Shown here: one piece after another, positions 1 through 11,703 of the stretch
Layout of the letters: each line of letters opens with the position of its first letter
How positions within the stretch are numbered: position 1 is the first letter of the stretch
Source of the DNA: Przewalskia tangutica
Lineage: Eukaryota > Streptophyta > Magnoliopsida > Solanales > Solanaceae
Reading direction: 5' to 3'
DNA: 64,000 bases
NCBI GenBank assembly: GCA_029844215.1
Contig: CM056730.1
Location: 48,000,924-48,064,923 of the forward strand
Notes under the pieces: model-generated
Seen by the model: the letters and a program-made list of their open reading frames with translations, nothing else
Databases searched by the model: none
What the model was told of the DNA's origin: nothing
Made by a program: the position numbers and the translations under genes

Positions 1-60
1 GTGCCTTAGAGCTGTGTTATAAGTTGGACCCCTCTAACGTATTCTTTTTCTGTAACAGTT
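1..60 (+). other. A1 leader end with acceptor-like site
   Basis: This is the last stretch of untranslated leader before the gag ATG at 61. It ends in a pyrimidine-rich run followed by TGTAACAG (AG at 57-58), then TT and ATG. That is a good plant 3' splice-site shape. The same arrangement is seen before gag in A4 and E. Confidence 0.6.
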
Positions 61-1340
61 ATGGCTCCACGTAAGGCAACTCGGGCCCAGAAGGGCAAAG
101 CGTAGGAGGCGCTAGTAGGATACCGAGAGTCACGAGGCACGTGCCGATTCTTACCCGAGGCGATACCTCGGGCGGCGAGTTCCATGACGCCGCGGCTCAG
201 CGAGACCACAGTACCACACCTCCGGTCCACACAGGCGGAGGAGTTAAGTACAAGAGATGGCCCGATTATTGGCGAGATTGTGGCGAACATGAGATAGTTT
301 GGATCGGCGATTCGATTCAGCCGATGCACGTGGTTCACCCGAGATCGAGCGATTTGAGGCTACGGGATTTTACGAGTTGTAGCCGCGAGTTCTACGGTCG
401 AGACACGAGGATGATCCGCAGGAGTTCATCCGTCGATTCTGAGAGGATCACGCGGGTGATCAAGGCTTGAGACCGGTCCGTGATCTTCGGTTCGCATCGG
501 TGCGTGATACCGCGATCGATTGGTTTGATTCGTGGGAGCTTTCGGGAGAGCATGCGCCTCAAAGGTATGGGGCGAGTTCTCGGAGGCTTTCCTCACTCAC
601 TTCTTGCCTCGCGATGAGGAGAACGCAGGGCGACAAGTTTTGTTCTTTGAAGCAGAGCGCCGCCATTAGGGAGTACAACGTTGAGTTCGATTCATTGGCT
701 CGATATGTCCCTGCGTTGGTAGCAGATATGGAGGACAGGGTGCACCGCTACGTCACCGGGCTAGATGATTATATGGCCGAGTCTTGTGCGGGTGTTGCTC
801 TTCAGCCGGGTATGGACATTACTCGCATGCAGGCTCATGCACTTGGATGCGAGGAGCGTAGAGACCGACGGGTCGACAGATATCAGCAGCAGAAGAAGGC
901 CAAGACGGCCGGATCTTTTGGTAGCTCTCGGGGTGGACGGCCTCAGCAGACATCTAGATTTACACCACAGCCAGCTCAGAGCACTCCTACATCGTTTTCG
1001 GTACAGCCAGAGTATTCGGCGGTCGAGTCCCGGGACTTGGATTTCGGGTAGCAAAGTGCTAACCGATCAAGGTCCGCTTCGGTGTGTCCGATGTGGTAGA
1101 TTCCATTCGGAGGTTGTGGTACTACTGGGAGCTTGCTACACTTATGGCGGCAGGTCATTATGCGAGTCTGTCAGGCGAGCGTGGCGATGATAAGTCGGCG
1201 TGCGAGTGCATTGCGGGTCTTCATCCCGCCATTACTCGCCCGGGGCGGGTACTCATGGACCAGCAGGTCGCGGCGCAGGTCGTGGCGCGGGTCGATTCGC
1301 GGTCCTCGAACGCATTTATGCCTGTCGGCCAGCAGGACTA
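61..1340 (+). pseudogene. gag: A1 gag (broken)
   Basis: This is the capsid/nucleocapsid part of the polyprotein, which packages element RNA in cytoplasmic particles. It starts at the ATG with MAPRKATRAQKGKA and then hits a stop at 103-105, where A4 reads on (A4 has a CAG-rich stretch there). The core motif IDWFDSWEL is near 515-545. A long in-frame block 467-1051 includes VTGLDDYMAESCAG and QAHALGCEERRDRRVDR. The first zinc-knuckle half CVRCGRFH lies near 1081-1110, and the second knuckle is damaged. Several frame changes separate the blocks, most at CAG/CTG positions. Identity as a Ty3/gypsy gag is secure; no intact protein can be read. Confidence 0.88.
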
Positions 1341-4300
1341 GGAGGCATCGCATGACGTCGTCACAGGTACCTTATCAGTTTCTGGTTATGATGTGTATGC
1401 CTTGATAGATCCGGGTTCTACTCTGTTCTATATATCTCCCCTTATTGCTAGTAGGATAGGGATAGAGCCTGAGTCCATAGACCCTTTTGAGGTAGCTACG
1501 CCAGTGGGCGATTCGGTGGTAGCTCGGCGGGTATATAGGGCTTGCCTAGTGACTTTATGCAGTCGTCAGACCCTAGCCGACTTGATAGAGTTGGACATGA
1601 CTGATTTCGATGTGATCATGGGCATGGATTGGTTAGCTTCTTGCTACGCCAATGTAGACTGCAGGGAGAGAGTGGTACGGTTCGGTTTCTGAGGCCGGTT
1701 ATTGAGTGGGAGGAACATCAGTATCGTAGGGGTAGGTTTATGTCCTACCTCATGGATAGGAAGTGGGTGCAGAAGAGGTACATCTACCATCTGGTTGGGT
1801 TGTTTGATAGTGAGTCTGCAGTGCCAGATTTTCGATCGATTCGATGAGTCGAGAGAGTTCCTAGACGTGTTTCCAGACGACCTCGGGTATCCTCCCGAGA
1901 GGAGATAGAGTTTTGTATCGATGTCTTTGCCGGACACTCGGCCTATTTCCATTCCGCCATACGAGAATGGCACTGCCGAGTTGAGAGAGTTGAAGGACCA
2001 ACCGAGAGATTTCTTTGGAGAAGGGCTTCATCGGGCCTAGTGTTTCTCCCCGGGAGCCGTGTATTGTTCGTGAAGAAGAAGGATGGACGCCAGCTTGTGT
2101 GTTGATTACAGGCGGTGAACAAGGTGACTATTAAGAACATATACCCTTCCTGTGATTGATGATTTGTTCGACCGGTGCGAGTGCGAGATGTTTCTCCAAG
2201 ATTGATCTGCGATCGGGCTATCATCAGTGCGAGTCGAGGCGGATGTCCCTAGGATGCATTCGGACGTGCGGGCATTATGAGTTCGAGTCATGTCTTTCGG
2301 GTTGACCAATGCTCGGCGGTATTCATGGATTTGATGAACCGAGTGTTCAAGCCATTTTGGACACGTTTGTGATAGTGTTCATTGATGATATCTTGGTTTA
2401 TTCGCTCGAGGCGGAGCATGCGGAGCATTTGAGGGCGTCTTGAGAGTTCTCCAGGACCAGCAGTTATACACCAAGTTTTCGAAATGTGAGTTCTGGTTGA
2501 CTTCGGTGGCTTTTCTTGGGCATATAGTCGGGGCCGATGGTATTCAGGTGGATACGGCCAAGATCGAGGCAGTCAGGAGTTGGCCTAGACCTACTACTCC
2601 GTGAGGTTCGCGATTTTACGGGCCTTGCGAGTTATTATCGGCGGTTCGTAGAGATGTTTGCTTCTATCTACGCACCATTGACTAGGTGACTCGAGAAGCG
2701 GCTAAGTTTGATGGGCGATGCGTGTGGCGGGGTTTCCGATTCTTGAAGGAGGCGGCGCCCGTTCTTACTCTTCCGGAGGTCGAGCGGCTATGTCGTGTAT
2801 TGTGATCGTCGGGCATCGGGTTGGGATGTGTGTTGATGCAGCGAGGCAAGGTTATAGCGTCACGAATCGGCGGCTTCAGAAGCATGAGAGGAACTACCCC
2901 ATCCATGATTTGGAGTTGGCAGCGGTGATTCACGCTTTGAAGATCTGGAGGCACTATTTGTATGGGGTTCATGTGGATATTTATACAGACCACAAGAGCC
3001 TCCAGTATATCTTCAGCCAGAGGGAGCTAAACTTACGACAGAGACGATGGTTAGAGTTGCTTAAGGATTATGATGTTGATATCTGTACCACGGGGAAGGC
3101 CAATGTTGTGGCGGATGCCTTAGTCGTAGGTCGATGGGTAGCCTATCAGATGTGCAGCCGTAGAGGAGGGGCATGGTTCGCGATTTGCATCAGTTAGCGA
3201 GCCTTGGTATCCGTTTGATTTATTCTGATAGCAGTGGGGTTCGAGTTCGAGAGGTTGCCGAGTCTTCCATCGTCGAGGAGGTGAAGAGGCGGATTTGAGG
3301 ATCCGGTTTTGGCGGTACCGTGATACGACTCTTCGTGAGGAAGGGTCCTTTTGAGGTAGCACGATGGGGTGCTAAGGTTCGAAGCGAGTTGTGTGTTCGG
3401 ATATTGCGGGACTTGGCGGAGTTCTAGGGAAGCACACAACGACGTTACTCTATCCATCCGGTCGACCAAGATGTACCACGACCTCGGTTGTGTATTGGTG
3501 GGATGGCTTGAAGAGGGGCGTTGCGAGTTTGTGGCTCGGTGCGTGTTGTCGGCAGTGAAGGTAGAGCACCGAGGCCCGGTGGTTTGTTGCGACGATAGAG
3601 ATCCGACACGGAAGTGGGAGGTGATCAACATGGACATTATCACGGGATTACCTCGCACTCGGAGGAAGTATGATTCTATCGGGTTATCGTCGGCGACGGT
3701 GAAATCAGCCCACTTTCTTCCGTCGGGGCGACTTTTAGTGAGGATTATGCGGACTTTACATCCGAGAGATCGTCGATCGCATGAGTCCCTATTTCGATCA
3801 TATCGACAGAGCCCGGTTATCGCTAACTGGAGGTCTTTCGAGAATGGTTTAGGGGCAGCGGTGAGCACGAGTCGCATTCCATCCACGAGCAGATGGGCGG
3901 TGGCGCACTATCCGCACTCTTGAGGATATCTGCGAGCCCGTGTTATTGACCGTGGTAGCTGGGAGGATCATTTGCCTCTAGTTGAGTTTGCGTATAATAA
4001 TAGCTACCACTCCAGTATTCAGATGACGCCTTATGAGGCCTTGTATGGGAGGAAGTGCAGATCGCCGATAGGTTGGTTTGATGTGGGTGAGGTGCAGTTA
4101 GTGGGACCGACACAGTTGGCGAGGAAGTGGATAAGGTGAAGCTTATCCAGAGGCGATTCTTGGCGGCTCGAGTCGGCGAAGTCATACGAGATCATCGTCG
4201 TCGGCATCCAGGTTCGAGTTGATGATTGGGTTTTCCTGAAGGTGTCACCCATGAAGGGTGTTATGAGATTCGGGAAGAAAGGGAAACTCAGCCCAAGGTA

Positions 4301-4662
4301 CATTGGGCCCTATCAGATTGTCCGCAGGGTAGGCAAGGTTGCCTATGAGTTGGATCTGCCGTCCGATCTGGAGGCAGTGCATCCGGTGTTCATGTTTCTA
4401 TCTTTGAGGAGATGTATCGGGGATCCATCTAGGTGCACCGATTGACGATGTCCAGTGTCAGGGGTTATCGTATGAGGAGATTCCCATAGCGATAATCGAT
4501 CATCAGGTTAGGCGTCTGCGAACCAAGGACGTGGCTTCCGTCAAAGTCTTGTGGCGGAACGAGCTCAGGGAGGAGATGACATGGGAAGCTGAGGAGGACA
4601 TGAGGCAGAAGTATCCTCACCTATTCCTCACACCTCCAGGTAACTCACTTTCCTACTTGTAA
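1341..4662 (+). pseudogene. pol: A1 pol: PR-RT-RH-IN-chromodomain (broken)
   Basis: Protease lies at about 1390-1692 (YALIDPGSTL, then DFDVIMGMDWLASCYA). RT starts near 1921 (DTRPISIPP) and keeps FIDDILVYS near 2378-2404. RNase H covers about 2750-3130, with HDLELAAVIHALKIW and IYTDHKSLQYIFSQ, while the first catalytic Asp region is scrambled. The integrase zinc-binding region is about 3430-3560 and the core begins near 3628 (NMDIITGLP). The GPY/F-type stretch YIGPYQIVRRVGKVAYELDLP is at about 4300-4362. The chromodomain covers about 4470-4620 and the stop TAA is 4660-4662. Frames change repeatedly between blocks. The tail from 4242 to 4662 is nearly clean. The protease active site reads Asp-Pro-Gly rather than Asp-Ser/Thr-Gly. 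Confidence 0.9.
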
Positions 4663-4800
4663 ATTTTCATTTTCATATATGCCTAAGTGTTGTTTTGTGG
4701 CCATGTGAGGCATTTGCAAACTGTTTAAGTTATGAGGAACTTTATCATTATCTGTCTTGGGAAGGAACATTCGGGGCGAATGTTTCTAAGGAGGGGAGAA
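4663..4800 (+). other. A1 3' untranslated tail and polypurine tract
   Basis: This is a short non-coding tail after the pol stop. It contains a conserved near-palindrome around GAACATTCGG..CGAATGTTTC and ends in the purine tract AAGGAGGGGAGAA (4788-4800). That tract directly abuts the LTR TG and would prime plus-strand DNA synthesis. Confidence 0.85.
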
Positions 4801-5182
4801 TGTTATACCCCGTATTTCCAGAGTATGTACGTAGGCGTGCGTCAAAGTTTGAGCCTTAAAGTTAGGCATAGGACGAAATTTGTGCACAACCCACTAAAAG
4901 AATCGTTTTCCGACGAAACGTTTTACAAAACTTGCGTAGGGAAAATTACGGCTATGTCATTTATAATTTTTGCGGATTTTTCCGAGAGACGAAATATTTT
5001 GGACCAACGGGAGGGTGACACTCATATGGACGGCAACTTGGGCAAGTTGGATGATTTTTGTGGCCTTGCATTAGTCAAGGTTAGGTAGGATATTTTTGTG
5101 TAGTAGATGGATAAGGACACTTGGGTGAATCCGCACCCTCCACTTGCCCTCCACTTGCCATCATCTTGGCCATTGGTTGGCC

Positions 5183-5190
5183 TATAAATA
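5183..5190 (+). promoter_or_regulatory. TATA box, A1 LTR
   Basis: TATAAATA is followed by a C-run and, about 25 bases on, the conserved CTTCATCCACAAA motif that probably marks the start of the RNA. Confidence 0.75.
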
Positions 5191-6078
5191 CCCCCCTAAC
5201 TTGAAGGTTTTCTTCATCCACAAATCATTTCTCCAAGTCTTGAAAATCCTTCCCCCTCTCTTGTAGTGTTTCGTCCAACACTCCCCCTCCCCCTTGTGAA
5301 GGCCCTTGGCCGAAACATCTTCCCCCTCTAGCCTAGTAGCTCTAGCCGAAACCCCCCCCCCTTGGTAGAAAGTTGTCTTCCAAGTATAGTTACTATTCCA
5401 AATACCCTAGCCCAAATCACTTATAGTATTAAGTAGAAGTTGTTTAGAAACTTCTAAGGGCTTCTTGGAGCTATCGGAGCGTGCAAATTAGGAGCTAAAC
5501 CTTGCTCAGGATCGACATTTAACTTGGATAATTTTGGGCTTATCGAGGTAAATACTCTTGTCCTTCTATTGTAATTGGATATTACATATAAGAATAGTTA
5601 AGACTTGAGTATAAGATATAGAAGGATATTAAAGAATAGAATTGAACTGTAATCACAGTAGAAGGGTATAACAGAAGAAGAATTAAACTGTACTTACATA
5701 GGACTGTATTTACAGTAGACTTGGGTAGCTTGACGGGTAGGGAAGTGCTGCCCAATTTTCCGTAGAATAGAGAACCCTCTGCTTAGAACTTTATACAGTA
5801 TAGTCTAGACGTTGATAGACGTATTTGACTGTTATAGGTCGATACTCTGCGCGCGACATATTCGACTTGGCAGGTGGTTTTCGCCAAGAAGGTATGTGAT
5901 TCTTCCTATCCTCTTGAGCATGATATTTTAAAGTATATATATAGTACGGTAGACGTACGTGTGTTAACTGAACATGGTTTTACTTGACTTGAGTCTAAAT
6001 AATAAGAACCTGGAAGTATTTCAAAAGAATTATAATCATTTTTGAAAGAAGAGTAATACTTGATTTTTAAACAGAAAG

Positions 6079-6126
6079 CTTAAGAGTTATACTAGCTTTA
6101 TGGGAAGTTAGGTATAACGACTTAAG
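6079..6126 (+). other. 48-nt conserved LTR hairpin (A1)
   Basis: The arms are CTTAAG / CTTAAG (outer), GTTATAC / GTATAAC (middle) and TAGCTT / AAGTTA (inner), around the loop TATGGG. Related families carry the same fold with paired substitutions. Confidence 0.8.
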
Positions 6127-6344
6127 AAAGATAAAAGGAACGGTTTTACTTATTTGTTTATGAAAATCCTGTATTGATTTCTGCAAAGTGTAGTAAGATG
6201 GTTTGATAAGTAACATGTTAGGATGCTACGTGTGTTAGTGTCTTGTGATATTGTTATTCTTGTTGTGCTTACGTTTTTAAACGGTAAGTCCGTTGTACTG
6301 TTATTATATCACCTACCCCCTTGACTTGTTATATCGAGGGCTTG

Positions 6345-6600
6345 CCACCCTTGATGCGGGTCTATACGGCCTATGCGATGTGTGACTATGCGAGCTGCGG
6401 GAGTTCCAGATTGATCATTCGGGTGTTTTATCCGTCACGGGGATGCCCTATGCGATGCAATGTGACTATGCGGTCTATGAGACTATGCGGACTGCGGGAG
6501 TCCAGGAGGGTACCGGGGGTTAGCTACCCCCGATGCGAGGAATACCTCATGCGGGTCTGTGTGTGACCTATGCGGACTGCGGGAAGTCCAGGATTAGGCA
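6345..6600 (+). repeat. TATGCGG degenerate minisatellite (A1 LTR)
   Basis: There are about six copies of TATGCGG/TATGCGA spaced 17-60 bases apart, mixed with CTGCGGGAGTCCAGG units. Homologous blocks occur at the same place in A2, A3 and A4 LTRs. Short open frames across it are by-products of the repeats. Confidence 0.75.
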
Positions 6601-6799
6601 CGCATAATGATACTATAGGCGATTGGCCTTGCTTCGATCATTCGCGGCCTAGATAAGACCAGTTACATTATTTCTATTTTGCTCTTGTTTATGTTGTGGC
6701 ACTATGTGCAGTTGAACTGGTTGTATTTGCAAATGGTTTTAAATACTTTGATTTTACTTCAGTACTTTACAGTTTCACATACTTAGTACCTGTTGTACT

Positions 6800-6987
6800 G
6801 ACCTCCTTCGGGGGGCTGCGTTCATGCCGCAGGTAAGGGAAAGCAGGTGCTAGATCCACATCCTTAGGATCTCTACTTTGGTGTCAGGAGCTCCATCTTC
6901 TCCGGAGGCTCGACTTTTGGTATGGTTCTCCCTGATGTTGTAGATATATGTACATTCAGGGTATGGCGGGGACCTGTCCCGCCATAG
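6800..6987 (+). other. U5 hairpin cassette (A1)
   Basis: The successive inverted repeats are CCTCC-TTCG-GGGGG (a UUCG-type loop), CTGCG..CGCAG (6816-6832), GATCC..GGATC (6853-6871), GAGC..GCTC near 6889-6911, and TATGGCGGG..CCCGCCATA (6962-6986). The order is conserved in all LTR families of the window. Confidence 0.75.
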
Positions 6988-7209
6988 TTGTTTACATTCC
7001 TAAGTGCGTAGTCATGTTGTAAAGTTGGGATGTAACTGTTCACTCTTTATATATATATGCCGAAAGGCGACATTTTCTCAGATATAAACTGTGTCTCAAT
7101 TTACATTTGTTTCATGTCTTGTTTTTATATTCCGCTGATTACTCTGATGTATAACTACTTGGGTGCCCGGGTAAGGCACCAGTCACTGGCCCCGGAACGG
7201 GTCGTGACA

Positions 7210-8160
7210 ATTCCGCCCCACAATTATATCAAACTAGTCCAAAAATGCAATGTCAATTCGGCCAAAGGTGTATCAACATATCAACCTTTCCAATTTCCTT
7301 TTTCAATTCAAGTTGTTTAGTATAACATGTTATCAAGCCGCAATTGAGTATAACTACTACAATCTTCAAGTAGGTAATATGCGACGATTCTAATTAACGA
7401 CCAAAATGTAATTCAATTTCAAAGGACTCAACATGTCATTTTCGGATTGATCTTCTAAACTTCCATAACCCTTACCAATCTTCATAACACATATCACATG
7501 ATCACTTATAACTTATCATAACATAGAATCTTCAATTACAAAAGTAAGATGAAGATTATTACCTCATTTAGCCCAAATATGATCCAAGATTACAAGTCGA
7601 TCCTTAGCAACTTTAGCTCATCTTTTTGACGTTCCAATCCACTCCAAGCAACCCTTAGAAGCTTATGAAGAACTCATCTTCAAGTTTCAACTTCAAAGTT
7701 GAAGAACTCCTTAACTTTCCGCCTTGCGACTAATACGAAAACACCACTTTTCCGGGATCTTTCTAATGAGATACCCTTGCAATACTCTTAGGAACCTTGG
7801 TTTAAAGTGTGGAGCTTATTGGCCAAAAATTGAAAATTCTTTTCTTGAAGAACCTTCAAACCCGAGAGCCTCCTCAAGGTGTTCTTCAATTTCATGATTT
7901 TTTTTCTAAGTGTAGAGCCTTTGTCTTGCTACTTGTACACATATATAATACTATGGAGGGTCAAGATCTACACAAATGGTTGGCTTAGATGCAATTCATT
8001 AAATGTCAAGCCAAGTGTCCCTTTGACAAGTCAACAATGTCAAGCTCTTTGTCTTAGCAAGACTTGGTCATTTAAATTATGGTCAAATGACCATTTTATC
8101 CATGCCATTTTGTCCAAGACCACTAATGGGGGTGACACGTGTTGCCCTCCCGTATATCGC
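7210..8160 (-). repeat. B: LTR fragment related to E, minus orientation
   Basis: This non-coding stretch aligns with E's LTR from about 30194 to 31135, sharing the TTCCGCCCCACAATT start, CGCCTTGCGACTAA, and GTGACACGTGTTGCCCTC. It is the oldest layer seen. A1's LTR interrupts it on the left and C's LTR on the right (C target flank ATCGC at 8156-8160). It contains a TATATAA-type box on the minus strand near 7941-7948. No gene is visible. Confidence 0.7.
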
Positions 8161-8407
8161 TGTCATGACCCAACCCCGGGCCCGCGACTGGTGCCCTACC
8201 TGGGCACCCTTCTAATCATATAATAACAAAATAACTGCGGAAAATAAGTAACACATTTTTTTTTCTTTTAAAACCAAGGCAAAGCCGATAAGGCTGCCAT
8301 AATATAAATCACCCAAAAAGGGCTTACACTATCCAAAAATGTAATTACAACTCTAACCAGTCCAGCCCACATGTGAATACATACATCTAAGATTTTTGGA
8401 CCAATAC

Positions 8408-8575
8408 TATGACGGGACAAGGCCCTGCCGTACCCCTGAATATACATAGCCATGACGACAAGCTCCGGAACATTGGAGCCATCTCAAAATGCTGAACCAG
8501 GATCCTAAGCTCGCGGATCCACAACTGTGTACCTAAACCTGCGGACATGAACGCAGCCCCCCGAAGAAGTCGATC
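8408..8575 (-). other. U5 hairpin cassette (C 3' LTR)
   Basis: It has the same order of inverted repeats as in A1, including CTGCG..CGCAG and the TACGGC..GTCATA stem. The UUCG-type stem is partly scrambled at 8560-8575. Confidence 0.7.
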
Positions 8576-8840
8576 TAACAGTGCAGAATATGGAGCGGAA
8601 AAAGAAATGCGATGCAGATCATAACTGTACAAAAGAATGACAGGGGCAAGTATAAAAAGGGTACATACCAGATCCTACCGTGTCATTACCATCTCGTGAA
8701 CTTAATCGTACCTTATTATCTTTTCCCATTTTTCAATAAAAGTTATAGTGACATTCTTACGTACATGCTTAGGAAAACCCGTCAAGTTCATTACTATATA
8801 ACTTACTTACCTTACATAACATAATCCGACCCTTTATGGA

Positions 8841-9515
8841 GGGACGCCAATACTGCCCGGCCCAATCTGGGACGCGATAAAGTCACATAGTCTGCCCATA
8901 AAGGTATACTGCCCGGCCCATTCACGGGGCACACGGTCACATAGTCGCCCATAAAGGTATCTCGCCCGACCCATTTACGGGACGCGATAATGTCATATAG
9001 TCGCCCATAAGGTATCTTGCCGGCCCATTCCTGGGACGCGATAAGGTCACATAGTCTGCCCATAAAGGTATACTGCCCAACCCATTTCTGGGACGCGATA
9101 ATGTCATATAGTCTGCCCATAAAGGTATACTGCCCGACCCATTTCTAGGACGCGATAAATTCATATAGTCTGCCCATAAAGGTATATTGCCCGGCCCATT
9201 TCTGGGACGTGATAATGTAATATAATCTGCCCATAAAGGTATACTGCCCGGCCCATTCCTGGGACGCGATAAGGTCACATAGTCTGCCCATAAAGGTATA
9301 CTGCCCGGCCCATTTCTGGGACGCGATAATGTCATATAGGCTGCCCATAAAGGTATATTGCCCGGCCTATTTCTGGGACGCGATAATGTCATATAGTCTG
9401 CCCATAAAGGTATACTGCCCGGCCCATTTCTGGGACGCGATAATGTCATATAGTCTGCCCATAAAGGTATACTGCCCGACCCATTTCTGGGATGCGATAA
9501 TGTAATATAAAATCC
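8841..9515 (-). repeat. 57-bp minisatellite (C 3' LTR), about 11 copies
   Basis: The unit contains CTGCCCATAAAGGTATACTG, CCCGGCCCATTTCTGGG and GATAATGTCATATAG. Two unit types alternate irregularly (AAGGTCACATAG and AATGTCATATAG). Since 57 is a multiple of three, every frame stays open for long stretches; these are not genes. Confidence 0.92.
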
Positions 9516-9792
9516 GGGAATTTAACCCAACGTACTACGTATCTCTACTCCTTTTAAAAATGACTCTTTTTCAAATAAAACTTCCAAGATACTAACAACC
9601 GTAGTATCAAGTCATATCTACTTTTCAAGACAAGTCACAATACCTTTTAGAAATACATTCTGAACTTCTAAATCAAGTGACTTCTTTCTTTAAAACCTTA
9701 AGCAATTGGTACCTTTAAAGCAATTTGCCCTTCTTTATTTCAAATCATTTCTTTGCTTACATTACTGAAGAAAACCATTCTTTTAATCTTCC

Positions 9793-9840
9793 ATAAAGTT
9801 GTTATAACCAACTTCCCATAAAGCCGTTATAACTCTTTAT
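9793..9840 (-). other. 48-nt conserved LTR hairpin (C 3' LTR)
   Basis: The outer arms are ATAAAG / CTTTAT, the middle arms TTATAA / TTATAA, and the inner arms CGGCTT / AAGTTG, around TATGGG. The length is identical to the A1 copy, with different but paired arms. Confidence 0.8.
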
Positions 9841-10010
9841 GTCTTAGACAAATTAATTCCTTTTATAACCAAGAGACTTATACTTTCAAATCAAATCACA
9901 TAGCTTTCAAAATACTTCAAGTCTCTTAACTTTTAAGAAAACAAGTTTCTTAACTTAGAATATCAAGTTTCTTAACTTTAGAATAGTTCAAGAACCAATA
10001 CTTTCCAAAT

Positions 10011-10145
10011 CAAGTATTCTATACTTTTCAAATCAAGTAATCTATACTTTTCAAATCAAGTAATCTATACTTTGCAAATCAGAAATCCTTACTTTCCAAC
10101 TCAAGTATTCTATACTTTTATAGTAAAGTATTATATACTTTCAAA
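10011..10145 (-). repeat. Short AT-rich tandem repeat (C 3' LTR)
   Basis: These are imperfect units of about 23 bp carrying TCAAGTAATCTATACTTTTC. The same block recurs in C's other LTR at about 24052-24172. Confidence 0.7.
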
Positions 10146-10449
10146 ATCAGGTATCATGTACTTCAAAATCAATTCACTTATACTTCATATAACCAAATTA
10201 CACCAACTTTTAAAATCAAGTCTCATAACTTGAAAATAAAGTCTCATAATTATTTAGATAAAACAAGCTGCATAACCTTGAAAATCAATTTACTTACTTC
10301 CAAGAATCAAGTCACATAGACTTATCACATAATTCAAGTTACCTAGACTTATCACATAATTCAAGTCACCTAGACTTACCAAAATAATTCCAGTCCTCTA
10401 GACTTATCAAAATCATGTCAAAAGAAGTAAGAAGTTCACATACCTCTTC

Positions 10450-11640
10450 GGCTAATCCACACGCTAAGTAGACAACGCCGGTGATTGGAAATTGTTGTCG
10501 GACTGCTGAGTACTGTGGAATATTTCTGTGTGGTTAAGCAGCCTGAACTACCGCCATTGGTGGCAGAATTCCCACTGCGCCGCTACCCGTCGCCGGAATT
10601 GTTCGTCGGAAAATTCCATTTTTGATCCGTTGGAAGTGAATTCATCGAATTGTTATTGTGTGGATGAATTTAATGGAGGAAAATCAATTTTGGAGGTCTG
10701 CTTGTGGTCCTGCGGCGGCACCGCCGCCGCCGGGGAGCTCAAGGCGGCGTCAATGGCGGATTCCGAAATACTAAGAATTGAGGCTCGGGATTGGTTGCAA
10801 AACGTACCTAGATCAATACGAACACAACGGTATACGCCTTAGCCCTCAACTGTACAGGAATCGATCGGAATTTTCCAACTTCCGATCGGAAAATATGATT
10901 TGGTCGACCCGACGATCTGGGTTGAATTGGAGGTCGTGGGTGGTGCCAAAATGTCGGCCTTTCCACCCTGAATATTTCTACACTAGACACGACCGTCGAC
11001 TCTACCTGTGGTGGCCGGAAAAATGCTCGTCGATGACCTAGGGTTTCGGCGAAGATCGATCTGGTCGACGACGAGTTTGAGCAAGAATCGAGGGTCCTGG
11101 CTTACATGGAAATGATGGCAAGGAGATGGTGGTTCTGATGGTATACTCCACTCCCGTCGATTGTACCTCAGTTGGTCGGAAAATCAGAAAAACCGAACGG
11201 GGAAGATAGATGAACAGTGACCGAAACCCGATTCGAAATTGCCGGCGATTCCGGGAGAATCGACGGTGGCGGTTGGTATGGATTTGACGGGCTCGACGGG
11301 ACGAAGCTTTTGGTATATGTCTCGCCCCCGGCGGATTCCTGGTTTGGCTGGAAATGGCATTTTTCCAAACACTGTTCATCGAACAACACTGTTCATGGAC
11401 GGGTTTTCACTGTTCATACACGTTTTGGTATTTTTTTGTTCTGCGTTTTGCCTTCCCAAACTCCCCAACACATACAAAATTTCTCGGGTGGTCCCACATG
11501 ACCAAATTTCGAAATTAAATTCCAAAATTCTGATAAATTCTAAAAGTCCCAAATGCCGAATTCGAGAATTAAATTCAACTAATAAACCCTTTTCCTTTAC
11601 AAGGTTCGGAGAAATTTTCAGAATTTTTCATTCTTTCTAA
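10450..11640 (-). other. C-specific U3 segment, GC-rich
   Basis: This stretch is not shared with A, D, E or F LTRs. It is rich in CGG/CCG (for example GGCGGCACCGCCGCCGCC near 10713) and holds three ACTGTTCAT motifs (about 11370-11418). It lies upstream of the transcribed part of the LTR in the minus direction, so it is probably the promoter/enhancer. Open frames on both strands here show no recognisable protein. Confidence 0.55.
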
Positions 11641-11703
11641 AAATTCAATTCCCAAATTCTTACGTACGTTCTTATCTCAACTGCCAGAAATACGGGGTGT
11701 AAC

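Larger units (their letters stand above)
1..7209 (+). mobile_element. A1: Ty3/gypsy chromovirus, 3' part (5' LTR off window)
   Basis: This is the internal region and 3' LTR of an autonomous-type element. Its order is leader end (1-60), gag, protease, RT, RNase H, integrase, chromodomain (to 4662), polypurine tract (4788-4800) and LTR (4801-7209). The order, with integrase after RNase H and a chromodomain at the C-terminus, is that of Ty3/gypsy chromoviruses. The LTR resembles A4 more than A2/A3 in its last 250 bp, so A1 and A4 form one subfamily. After the LTR the sequence passes directly into fragment B at 7210. The 5' LTR and matching target duplication lie outside the window. Confidence 0.93.
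4801..7209 (+). repeat. A1 3' LTR (2.4 kb)
   Basis: It begins TGTTATACCCCGTA right after the polypurine tract and ends GGTCGTGACA, the TG...CA form expected of LTRs. The parts in order are: U3 with TATA box at 5183, a conserved start-region motif CTTCATCCACAAA near 5211, donor-like AAG|GTATGT (GT at 5892), a 48-nt hairpin (6079-6126), a TATGCGG repeat block (6345-6600), the U5 hairpin cassette (6800-6987), and a GGTGCC..GGCACC stem (7162-7180). Nothing in it codes for protein. Confidence 0.93.
8161..11703 (-). repeat. C 3' LTR (3.5 kb)
   Basis: On the plus strand it starts TGTCATGACCCAACC and ends GGGGTGTAACA, next to the C polypurine tract. Reading in the element's direction (right to left): a unique GC-rich U3 (about 10450-11640), donor-like AG|GTATGT (at 10443-10438), AT-rich sequence, 48-nt hairpin (9793-9840), a 57-bp minisatellite (8841-9515), the U5 hairpin cassette (8408-8575) and a terminal GGTGCC..GGCACC stem. 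Confidence 0.92.

Noticed and set aside
1..4662. Cytosine-deamination (RIP-like or methylation decay) as cause of gene breaks
   Set aside because: Expected C-to-T/G-to-A changes are not the main pattern; losses and CAG-to-CGG/CGA changes dominate.
7051..7062. TA-repeat microsatellites (also 37367-37380, 63348-63362)
   Set aside because: Short TA runs in the U5 part of A-type LTRs; ordinary and shared by copies.
8812..9449. Long open frames with repeated PRNGPGSIPLWADY-type units (also 22819-23557)
   Set aside because: They are by-products of a 57-bp repeat whose length is a multiple of three; frames on both strands stay open and no start, codon bias or known domain supports a gene.
8841..9515. 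CRISPR-like array
   Set aside because: Units are contiguous tandem repeats without unique spacers, in a plant LTR.
10528..10842. Possible host exon in the GC-rich part of C LTR
   Set aside because: No recognisable domain, no splice context, and the overlapping minus-strand frames are equally open.
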